From: JADKIH01 sp031367345
GTDB taxonomy: Bacteria; Bacteroidota; Bacteroidia; AKYH767-A; 2013-40CM-41-45
DNA length: 21,528 nucleotides
Direction: 5' to 3'
Assembly (NCBI GenBank): GCA_031367345.1
Contig: JANLPR010000159.1
Span: forward strand, 1 to 21,528
The position numbers and the translations under genes are program-made. The stretch's first letter is position 1; each line of letters begins with the position of its first letter. Positions 16,817 through 21,528 of this stretch are shown one piece after another. The notes below the pieces were generated by a model. It saw only the letters and a list, made by a program, of their open reading frames with translations. It had not been told where the DNA came from and did not search any database.

Positions 16817-17389
16817 ATGGGTATGAAAAAGAAACCACCATTACCAAAACCTTATGTAGGAGCGCTCTTAATTTCTGAGCCTTTTAATCCGGAACCTTCT
16901 TTTAAGCGTTCTGTGGTTTTAATTTCACAACATAGCGGCAAAGGATCGATCGGTTTTATCATCAATAAACCAACGCTCTTAAAGGTAAATGAAGCCTTAG
17001 ACGACTTTCCCGAATTTGACGCATTTATTTATTGGGGTGGCTCGTTAAAACTCGATTCGATTTATTATATTCATTCAATTGAGTCATTAAAAGGGGCGCA
17101 TAAAATTTCAGAAGGACTATATTGGGGTGGCGATTATCTGCAATTGAAAATGATGATAGAAGCAGATGAAATAGATCCTGGCCAAATAAAATTTCTTGCC
17201 GGGTATTCGGCTTGGCATCATAAAGCTTTACAAGAAGAATTGAAAATTGATCATTGGTGGATCACAGCAGCTGATCCGTATGATATATTAATAGAAGAAC
17301 CTACAGTTATGTGGGGAAATGTATTGCAACGAATGGGGCATGTATATGGAATTCTGAATGACTTTCCTGAAGACCCAAGTTTAAATTAG
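16817..17389 (+). CDS. YqgE/AlgH family protein (DUF179)
   Basis: A 190-aa cytoplasmic protein of the YqgE/AlgH family, at the usual length; its biochemical role is not established. Signatures: GALLISEPFNPEPSFKRSVVLI (15-36), GSIGFIINKP (43-52), a YWGG motif, LYWGGDYLQLK, and FLAGYSAWHHKALQEEL. Two Mets lie at the start (16817 and 16823), and the choice between them is open. A strong bidirectional terminator follows 24 bp after the stop. A 93-bp gap separates it from the nuclease gene upstream, and I see no consensus promoter there. Confidence 0.92.
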   Translation: MGMKKKPPLPKPYVGALLISEPFNPEPSFKRSVVLISQHSGKGSIGFIINKPTLLKVNEALDDFPEFDAFIYWGGSLKLDSIYYIHSIESLKGAHKISEGLYWGGDYLQLKMMIEADEIDPGQIKFLAGYSAWHHKALQEELKIDHWWITAADPYDILIEEPTVMWGNVLQRMGHVYGILNDFPEDPSLN

Positions 17390-17412
17390 AAGGAACAAAA
17401 TGTACTAATAAA

Positions 17413-17444
17413 AAAGCGGCTGTAAGAATATTTACAGCCGCTTT
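17413..17444. terminator. Bidirectional intrinsic terminator
   Basis: A perfect 13-bp stem (17413-17425 with 17432-17444, GC-rich centre GCGGCTG) and a 6-nt loop, with a T-rich run on the plus side and an A run on the other. It lies between the convergent yqgE and lipoprotein genes and can serve both. Confidence 0.92.
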
Positions 17445-17465
17445 ATTTTTTTAAAGAAGGTTGAA

Positions 17466-18311
17466 TTAAGGGCGAAGATGAATTGTTTTAGAAACACCGT
17501 TCTTTGTAACTGTTGCAATATCATCGCAAGTACCATTTCCAAAATCGATGGTGCGCACTGGTTTATTTGATGGAGTAATTTCCATTGTTCCACTTGTAAT
17601 CCAATGGCAAGAATTTTCGTGACGGAGATTGGTCAAGATTGATGAATGAGATTCACCATTACTATTAGTGCCAGTTGTAGTACCATTAACAACATAAACA
17701 TCATTTACCCATGTTGAATCGCCATAACCTGCAACCATTTCACGCATACGATTTGAATTCCATGATCTCCATGTACCATCAGCACGAGTAATTTTCATAT
17801 TCGTAGCAGTGATTGACCAAGTCATATTACCATTGCCATTGAAGCCATTATTGATAACAGAACGTGTTCCTTCAACGTGACGCGTATTTACATAAAAGCT
17901 ATCGAAAGTTACGACCCAACTTGCACCTGGATCAAAATATCCGGCTCCTGTATAATTTACAATTACACGGCCTGCACGTGTATTACCATCAGGACCTGTG
18001 CAGCCATTGTGAAAATCATAAACAACTACATGATTGATTGAATCGTTAGTAACAGTAGCGCAAGAGTTAAAAGCAAACTGATCGTAGCTTGAATTTTGGC
18101 AGTTACTGTGACTAAATGTACCGGTACGCGAAACTTGGGCTGTCATGTTATCGACATCTTGAGCTATACTTTCAGATTGTCCGATGTCTTGAGATGTTGT
18201 TTGAAAATCTTCTGAATCACTATTTTCTTTTTTGCATCCGGTGCTTAAAGAAAATATAAAAAGAGTAGAGGCTGCCACTACTAGCATATTAAAACTTGTT
18301 CTTGTTTTCAT
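17466..18311 (-). CDS. Unrecognised lipoprotein
   Basis: A 281-aa protein I do not recognise as a named family. The signal peptide has a good lipobox LSTGC with Cys26, followed by KKENSDSED; the acidic run after Cys resembles the Bacteroidota surface-export signal for lipoproteins. A low-complexity Ser/Gln/Asp linker (about 29-60) precedes a beta-rich domain of about 215 residues rich in Thr, Asn and Gly. Motifs that might mark a family are SRTGTFSHSNC, VVVYDFHNGCTGPDGNTRAGRVIVNYTG and the ending TIDFGNGTCDDIATVTKNGVSKTIHLRP. There are several Cys, possibly forming disulphides. It begins 58 bp after the acetyltransferase stop and may be read with it; the shared terminator closes it. Confidence 0.88.
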   Translation of the reverse strand: MKTRTSFNMLVVAASTLFIFSLSTGCKKENSDSEDFQTTSQDIGQSESIAQDVDNMTAQVSRTGTFSHSNCQNSSYDQFAFNSCATVTNDSINHVVVYDFHNGCTGPDGNTRAGRVIVNYTGAGYFDPGASWVVTFDSFYVNTRHVEGTRSVINNGFNGNGNMTWSITATNMKITRADGTWRSWNSNRMREMVAGYGDSTWVNDVYVVNGTTTGTNSNGESHSSILTNLRHENSCHWITSGTMEITPSNKPVRTIDFGNGTCDDIATVTKNGVSKTIHLRP

Positions 18312-18369
18312 TAGTTTATGATTTTTGATTTAGTGTATGACTTGATGAGGATTCAATGGTTTAATCACT

Positions 18370-18804
18370 TTATTTTTGTTTTATGTCAAGAGCAAAATGA
18401 AACGATGAAATGTTAAATCCTTTCTTGAGATAAAGTCTGTGAGCATCATAACGAGCAGGAACTGTGCCTGAGTCGAGGTGAATGCTATTTAATTTCTTTT
18501 CTTTTGCCAGATCCTCAATGAAATTTAAGAGGAGGGAAGCATATCCTTTTCCACGATGGGCGGGCAAAGTAGATAAATCGTCGATATAAATTAACTTTCC
18601 CCAGTGAAGATGTTCGGTGTATCGGAAGCCGGCGCAGGCAATCGCTTGATTGTTTTCTTCGATGAAAACAAGGTGATAACCACGAGTTATCATACCTTCG
18701 ATAAGAGAAATAAAATTCGATTTTACGAGATGCGGGCGAAGCGTTTGGAGGACATCAAAACATTTTTCAATCGATTCCGGCTTAATAGCAGTTTGAATTT
18801 TCAT
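18370..18804 (-). CDS. GNAT-family N-acetyltransferase
   Basis: A 144-aa cytoplasmic acetyl-CoA-dependent acyltransferase of ordinary GNAT length. Motif A is LIYIDDLSTLPAHRGKGYASLLLNFIE (71-97), with the acetyl-CoA loop HRGKGYAS at 83-90. Motif B contains LDSGT (110-114) and AHRLYLKKGF (121-130), the closing signature of the fold. Substrate unknown. The first gene on the minus strand here, with the lipoprotein 58 bp downstream. No consensus promoter was found in the 5' region. Confidence 0.92.
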   Translation of the reverse strand: MKIQTAIKPESIEKCFDVLQTLRPHLVKSNFISLIEGMITRGYHLVFIEENNQAIACAGFRYTEHLHWGKLIYIDDLSTLPAHRGKGYASLLLNFIEDLAKEKKLNSIHLDSGTVPARYDAHRLYLKKGFNISSFHFALDIKQK

Positions 18805-18810
18805 AGTTCC

Positions 18811-18873
18811 ATGAAAAAGTACTTTTTAGTGCCTTTTTCTTTGTTATTCATTATAAGTGATTTACATAGTTGA
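18811..18873 (+). other. 20-codon signal-peptide-like ORF
   Basis: ATG to TGA, starting MKKYFLVPFSLLFI: basic start then a hydrophobic core, like the beginning of an exported protein, but it stops at once. It could be the remnant N-terminus of a lost gene or chance. It starts 6 bp from the GNAT start on the other strand and contains the palindrome AAAAAGTACTTTTT (18814-18827). Confidence 0.2.
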
Positions 18874-18960
18874 ACGTAAAGAAAGCGGAATTAATTGAAA
18901 AAAAGTTTACATTTTATTGGATTTTTTATCAACAAAACGTGGTTTTATGATAGGAAATAC

Positions 18961-18968
18961 TATTTTTG
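18961..18968 (+). promoter_or_regulatory. -7 promoter element for tRNA-Lys
   Basis: TATTTTTG matches TAnnTTTG exactly and ends 24 bases before the mature tRNA 5' end. Confidence 0.6.
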
Positions 18969-18992
18969 CAGCCGCTTTGATACACAAGCAAT

Positions 18993-19065
18993 GATTCCGT
19001 AGCTCAGTTGGTAGAGCAATACACTTTTAATGTATGGGCCCTGGGTTCGAATCCCAGCGGGATCA
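18993..19065 (+). tRNA. tRNA-Lys (anticodon UUU)
   Basis: A complete 73-nt cloverleaf: acceptor GATTCCG / CGGGATC with one G-U pair, D-arm GCTC...GAGC, anticodon stem ATACA / TGTAT with loop CTTTTAA (anticodon TTT), variable region GGGCC, and T-arm CTGGG TTCGAAT CCCAG. The discriminator is A; CCA is not encoded. Its segment from nucleotide 44 to the end is repeated three more times downstream (19453, 19690, 19927). Confidence 0.97.
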
Positions 19066-19080
19066 CAAGATAAATCAAAA

Positions 19081-19101
19081 AGCCTCCGAACTTCGGAGGC
19101 T
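19081..19101 (+). terminator. Hairpin after tRNA-Lys
   Basis: AGCCTCCGAA pairs with TTCGGAGGCT, 15 bases after the tRNA 3' end, followed by TTAG rather than a long T run. A hairpin at this place follows every internal tRNA-3' copy as well. It may terminate the tRNA transcript or belong to the repeated cassette. Confidence 0.6.
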
Positions 19102-19189
19102 TTAGTAATTTATTGACGTTGCTAAAAGAAAATCCTTAAATGATGAAGGAAATATTTAGTTCTTGACTTTTGAAAAGTAAGTTATTGAG

Positions 19190-19432
19190 ATGGCCTACGT
19201 TTATATTTTGTTTAGTAAGAAGTTAAACAAGTACTATGTAGGTGCATGTAAAGATATTGAACGTAGAATCAAAGAACACAACGGAGGTCATTCAAAATTT
19301 ACATCAACAGGAATACCTTGGGAGTTAAAATATACAGAAGAGTATTTAGATTTAATGGAAGCAAAAAGGAGGGAGCTGTATATTAAGAAAATGAAATCGA
19401 GAAAATATATTGAAAATTTATTTACCGCATAG
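19190..19432 (+). CDS. GIY-YIG nuclease family protein (UPF0213-like)
   Basis: An 80-aa single-domain GIY-YIG protein, a fold that cuts DNA with one metal ion. Motifs: VYIL (4-7) and YYVG (15-18) for the two Tyr elements, DIERRIKEH (22-30) with the catalytic Arg, NGG, and MEAKRREL (56-63) with the metal-binding Glu. All key residues look present, so it could be active. It lies in a cassette: tRNA-Lys and hairpin upstream, a short hairpin and a copy of the tRNA 3' half directly downstream. Two decayed copies of its 3' end follow. I see no promoter of its own, so expression may depend on read-through from the tRNA. Whether it cuts the tRNA locus, as a homing nuclease would, is inference. Confidence 0.88.
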   Translation: MAYVYILFSKKLNKYYVGACKDIERRIKEHNGGHSKFTSTGIPWELKYTEEYLDLMEAKRRELYIKKMKSRKYIENLFTA

Positions 19433-19436
19433 AGCA

Positions 19437-19452
19437 TCCCGATTTATCGGGA
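19437..19452 (+). repeat. Short hairpin abutting tRNA-3' copy 1
   Basis: TCCCGAT and ATCGGGA pair as 7 bp around TT. It begins 4 bases after the nuclease stop and ends exactly where the tRNA sequence begins. Identical hairpins lie at 19674-19689 and 19911-19926. Confidence 0.8.
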
Positions 19453-19487
19453 GGGCCCTGGGTTCGAATCCCAGCGGGATCACAAGA

Positions 19488-19530
19488 TAAATTACTAAAG
19501 CCTCCGAAGTTCGGAGGCTTTAGTAATTTA
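19488..19530 (+). repeat. Perfect 21-bp inverted repeat with 1-nt spacer
   Basis: Arms 19488-19508 and 19510-19530 are exact reverse complements around a single G. The matching place beside the tRNA (19071-19112) pairs over only about 10 bp because its left arm differs. Unit 2 also has the short form. Confidence 0.9.
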
Positions 19531-19576
19531 TTGACGTTGCTAAAAGAAAATCCTTAAATGATGAAGGAAATATTTA

Positions 19577-19669
19577 AGAGTATTTAGATTTAAAGGAAGC
19601 AAAAAGGAGAGAGCTGTATATTAAGAAAATGAAATCGAGAAAATATATTGCAATTTATTTACCGCATAG
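19577..19669 (+). pseudogene. GIY-YIG 3' remnant in unit 1
   Basis: Matches codons 51-80 of the intact nuclease gene with a few substitutions and a 1-base loss near the end. The start codon and the catalytic Tyr and Arg region are absent, and the former Met56 codon is now AAG. Not expected to encode a protein. Confidence 0.88.
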
Positions 19670-19689
19670 AGCATCCCGATTTATCGGGA

Positions 19690-19926
19690 GGGCCCTGGGT
19701 TCGAATCCCAGCGGGATCACAAGATAAATCAAAAAGCCTACGAACTTCGGAGGCTTTAGTAATTTATTGACGTTGCTAAAAGAAAATCCTTAAATGATGA
19801 AGGAAATATTTAAGAGTATTTAGATTTAAAGGAAGCAAAAAGGAGGGAGCTGTATATTAAGAAAATGAAATCGAGAAAATATATTGAAAATTTATTTACT
19901 GCATAGAGCATCCCGATTTATCGGGA
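19690..19926 (+). repeat. Tandem cassette unit 2
   Basis: A second 237-bp unit: exact 31-base tRNA 3' copy (19690-19720), short-form hairpin with one mismatch (CCTACG for CCTCCG), spacer, nuclease remnant (19813-19906), and abutting hairpin. It carries exactly the same 180-bp deletion as unit 1, so the two share a truncated ancestor. Confidence 0.9.
19813..19906 (+). pseudogene. GIY-YIG 3' remnant in unit 2
   Basis: Matches the last 94 bases of the intact gene including the TAG stop, without the 1-base loss seen in unit 1. It has no start codon or catalytic N-terminus. Confidence 0.88.
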
Positions 19927-19957
19927 GGGCTCTGGGTTCGAATCCCAGCGGGATCAC
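19927..19957 (+). repeat. Terminal tRNA-Lys 3'-half copy
   Basis: A third copy of the tRNA 3' half with one C-to-T change in the variable region (19931). It keeps the T-arm and the acceptor 3' strand. Similarity to the cassette ends right after it, so this is the outer boundary of the array. Confidence 0.88.
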
Positions 19958-19965
19958 TTAATACA

Positions 19966-20180
19966 GTCCGAGTTTGAAGTCCGAGTCCGAGAGATTCTTA
20001 TGGATATTCAAACTCGGATTTTTTTTTCACACTAACTAATTTCCCCGACTCGGACCTCAAACTGAGACTAATTTTCCAAACTCAGACTTTCAAACTCAGA
20101 CTTTTTCTCGGACTTTTTTCAATCTCGAACTTTTTTCACAGACTCGGACTTCAAACTCGGACTACTTTCACTCTCGGACT
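19966..20180. repeat. Degenerate CTCGGACT repeat field
   Basis: About ten imperfect copies of a motif near CAAACTCGGACTT, with variants such as CTCAGACT and CTCGAACT, and irregular T-rich spacers. The first part is in the opposite sense (AGTCCGAGTTTGAAGTCCGAG-like), so it also forms hairpins. On the minus strand the field begins inside the last codons of the four-helix-bundle gene. The irregular spacing and variable units exclude a CRISPR array. Confidence 0.8.
19967..20027 (+). terminator. Terminator-like hairpin with T9 tail
   Basis: TCCGAGTTTGAA (19967-19978) pairs perfectly with TTCAAACTCGGA (20007-20018), followed by nine T. The 28-nt loop is long, but the T run makes it a credible end for transcripts leaving the tRNA array. 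It is built from the CTCGGACT repeats. Confidence 0.5.
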
Positions 20181-20533
20181 ATAATTTGCTTTGAGATCAC
20201 TAATCAATTTGAAAAGCATTTTAGAAACCTCTTCAGCTTTAGAATAGAAATGTTTCTGTTGATCAATTCTAATTGTCTGTTCAGCGCATAATAGATCAAG
20301 AATTGAAACACATTCAAATACACTTCCCCTTGCAATTAAAAAAAAATTCGTTCATCTGCGTTGCTGAAACGACTTGTTCCTTCAGCTATGTTAAGCATAA
20401 TGCTCATAGCTGCACTTCTGAGTTGATCTCTTGAAACTCTATCTAATTTCTCATTAGATATCACGTCTCTTCTAATTTCAAGATTAAATTCTCTGGCCTT
20501 TTGGTAGACTTGTAATTTTTCGAAGCCGAACAT
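20151..20533 (-). pseudogene. Four-helix-bundle protein (23S rRNA IVS-type), frameshifted
   Basis: A protein of the family first seen in 23S rRNA intervening sequences; molecular role unknown. The first frame gives 65 aa (FEKLQVYQKAREFNLEI, 4-20; DQLRSAAMSIMLNIAEG, 36-52; SRFSNADERIFF) and stops at 20336. The other frame then continues the family pattern at once (LIARGSVFECVSILDLL ... KAEEVSKMLFKLISDLKANY) and stops at 20151, for about 127 codons in all. The break lies in a run of nine A (20338-20346): ten, or seven, would restore one frame. It may be a true mutation, a slippage-prone switch or a sequencing error. The last codons run into the CTCGGACT repeats. The ATG start matches the family N-terminus. 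Confidence 0.88.
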
Positions 20534-20551
20534 TTTTTTAATGCAAGGTTA

Positions 20552-20567
20552 AAAGCATCGATGCTTT
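20552..20567. promoter_or_regulatory. 16-bp perfect palindrome in divergent intergenic region
   Basis: AAAGCATCGATGCTTT lies between the divergent four-helix-bundle gene and the secreted repeat protein. It could be an operator or a chance hairpin. A near-consensus -7 (TAACCTTG) lies beside it on the minus strand. Confidence 0.3.
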
Positions 20568-20653
20568 GTGCAACCAATATAATAAACAAACAGAGAGTAG
20601 GATCAAATGATAAGGTTTTTATCTTTACTACTTATTTCTTTATTCTTCCCACT

Positions 20654-21528
20654 ATGATTAAATGGATATTTGTCTCCTTTTTACTATCAATTAATATTAT
20701 TGAAGCTCAAACGCCAACATTATTATGGAGCAAGTTCGTTGGGACCTCTGCTGTTGAATATCCTGATAAGATATTAGCAGTACCAAATGGCTTTTTGATT
20801 TTAGGAAGGACTGAAACCTACGATACCCTTTCCTGTCACTTAAACGAAAATATCATTTTAATACGGACAGATACTGCCGGAAATTTACTTTGGAATAAAT
20901 GTTACGGAGGAGATTCAACTGATATTCCACATGATATTATTCCAACATCAGATGGAAATTTTTTAATTGTAGGTTCAACTAATTCAATGGAAGGTGATGT
21001 AACAAACAATCATTTTCCGGGGGCCGCTTTTGGCGGATGGGGAACCAGTGATTTTTGGGTAATTAAAATCGATAGTCTGGGAAATAAAATTTGGCAATCA
21101 TGTTATGGAGGATCAGGTTCGGAAGAAGGATTTTGTGCAGTTGATCTGTCTGATTCTTACATGATTTTTGGATCAACCGAAGACTCCAATGATGGCGATG
21201 TTTTCGGGAATCATTCACCAAGCAGCTATGATATTTGGGCAATAAAAATAGATACAGCCGGTGTGCTTCTTTGGCAAAAATGCATAGGCGGATCAAGTGG
21301 AGACATTCTTGAATCTGTCGTCAAAATAAGTAATGATTCCATTATGCTTGGCGCTAATTCTTATTCCAATGATGGAGATGCAACTTTTTCGTTGGGCCAA
21401 TATGACTTTTGGCCGGTATTAATTGATTCATCTGCAAACATTCTTACACAAAATAAACTTGGTGGTAGTTGGTATGAAAACTGTCACTCAATAGTCAAAG
21501 GCATAAACGGAGGATATGTACTGACGGG
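20654..21528 (+). CDS. Secreted repeat protein, partial (runs off the window)
   Basis: An open frame of 291 codons with no stop before the window edge. The signal peptide is residues 1-19 (ends INIIEAQ). Repeats of about 65-75 residues follow, each built from a GSTNS.GDV-type segment, then DFWVIKID, LGN..W, and CYGGS (for example 106-116, 133-140, 150-155; 173-183, 193-200, 210-215). This pattern, probably a beta-propeller, is common in large T9SS-exported Bacteroidota proteins. Such proteins usually carry a C-terminal sorting domain, which cannot be seen here. Function unknown; adhesion or surface binding is a guess. The start is the only ATG giving the signal peptide. Confidence 0.88.
   Translation, partial: MIKWIFVSFLLSINIIEAQTPTLLWSKFVGTSAVEYPDKILAVPNGFLILGRTETYDTLSCHLNENIILIRTDTAGNLLWNKCYGGDSTDIPHDIIPTSDGNFLIVGSTNSMEGDVTNNHFPGAAFGGWGTSDFWVIKIDSLGNKIWQSCYGGSGSEEGFCAVDLSDSYMIFGSTEDSNDGDVFGNHSPSSYDIWAIKIDTAGVLLWQKCIGGSSGDILESVVKISNDSIMLGANSYSNDGDATFSLGQYDFWPVLIDSSANILTQNKLGGSWYENCHSIVKGINGGYVLT

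Larger units (their letters stand above)
19453..19689 (+). repeat. Tandem cassette unit 1 (tRNA 3' half + hairpin + truncated GIY-YIG)
   Basis: A 237-bp unit. 19453-19483 is an exact 31-base copy of tRNA-Lys from nucleotide 44 through one base past the discriminator. Next come the flanking hairpin in an extended form (19488-19530), the same spacer as follows the real tRNA, the last 30 codons of the nuclease gene (19577-19669, with a 1-nt loss), and the abutting hairpin. Compared with the intact 417-bp unit (19036-19452), bases equivalent to 19159-19338 are missing. Confidence 0.9.

Noticed and set aside
18604..18873. 89-codon plus-strand ORF overlapping the acetyltransferase
   Set aside because: Most of it is the antisense of a clear GNAT gene; only the short 3' part from 18811 was kept as a weak note.
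19453..19957. Three additional tRNA genes
   Set aside because: Only the 3' half from nucleotide 44 is present; the D-arm, anticodon arm and 5' acceptor strand are missing, so no cloverleaf can form.
18993..19957. Classical tyrosine-integrase genomic island at the tRNA
   Set aside because: The tRNA 3' repeats look like attachment sites, but no integrase or cargo is present and the units are under 420 bp.
19966..20180. Possible CRISPR array from repeated CTCGGACT motifs
   Set aside because: The motifs are about 10 bases, degenerate, irregularly spaced and occur in both senses.

Overview
The window looks like chromosomal DNA from a low-GC member of the Bacteroidota. The evidence is the set of perfect TAnnTTTG -7 promoter elements (upstream of guaB, a parvulin gene, an FAD oxidoreductase and tRNA-Lys), a TonB-dependent receptor with an N-terminal carboxypeptidase-like domain, and a secreted nuclease with a C-terminal type IX secretion (T9SS) sorting domain. 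No genus can be named safely from this sequence alone.

Bases 1-408 hold a degenerate tandem array built on a short hairpin (arms CGACGGATT / AATCCGTCG). The same element recurs in opposite orientation at 7500-7620, between two convergent genes. Bases 409-7484 are a plus-strand block: guaB (IMP dehydrogenase), then three periplasmic or outer-membrane folding genes (a two-rotamase parvulin, a small lipoprotein resembling a SurA chaperone core without rotamase domains, and a SurA-type PPIase), then a MoxR AAA+ ATPase. A strong terminator separates the first parvulin from the other two folding genes. mutS2 (minus strand, no Smr domain) is convergent with moxR and divergent from a BaiN/HI0933-type FAD oxidoreductase. 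A TonB-dependent receptor follows, then an S41 C-terminal processing peptidase coupled to a T9SS-exported endonuclease/exonuclease/phosphatase-fold protein, then a YqgE/AlgH protein. A bidirectional terminator at 17413-17444 closes that block. On the minus strand opposite lie an unrecognised lipoprotein and a GNAT acetyltransferase.

The accessory part is 18960-20540. An intact tRNA-Lys(UUU) is followed by a hairpin and a complete 80-codon GIY-YIG nuclease gene. Then come three further copies of the tRNA 3' half (nucleotide 44 to the 3' end), each abutting a short hairpin that follows the nuclease gene or a remnant of it. The two internal units are 237 bp each and share one 180-bp deletion that removes the nuclease start and catalytic N-terminus. 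This resembles a small nuclease cassette that duplicates its tRNA target end, and it is the best candidate here for something undescribed. Next to it is a field of CTCGGACT-type repeats that runs into the 3' end of a four-helix-bundle (23S rRNA IVS-type) gene broken by a frameshift in a run of nine A. The window ends inside a secreted repeat protein.

Functions were assigned by reading motifs by eye; no database search was run.
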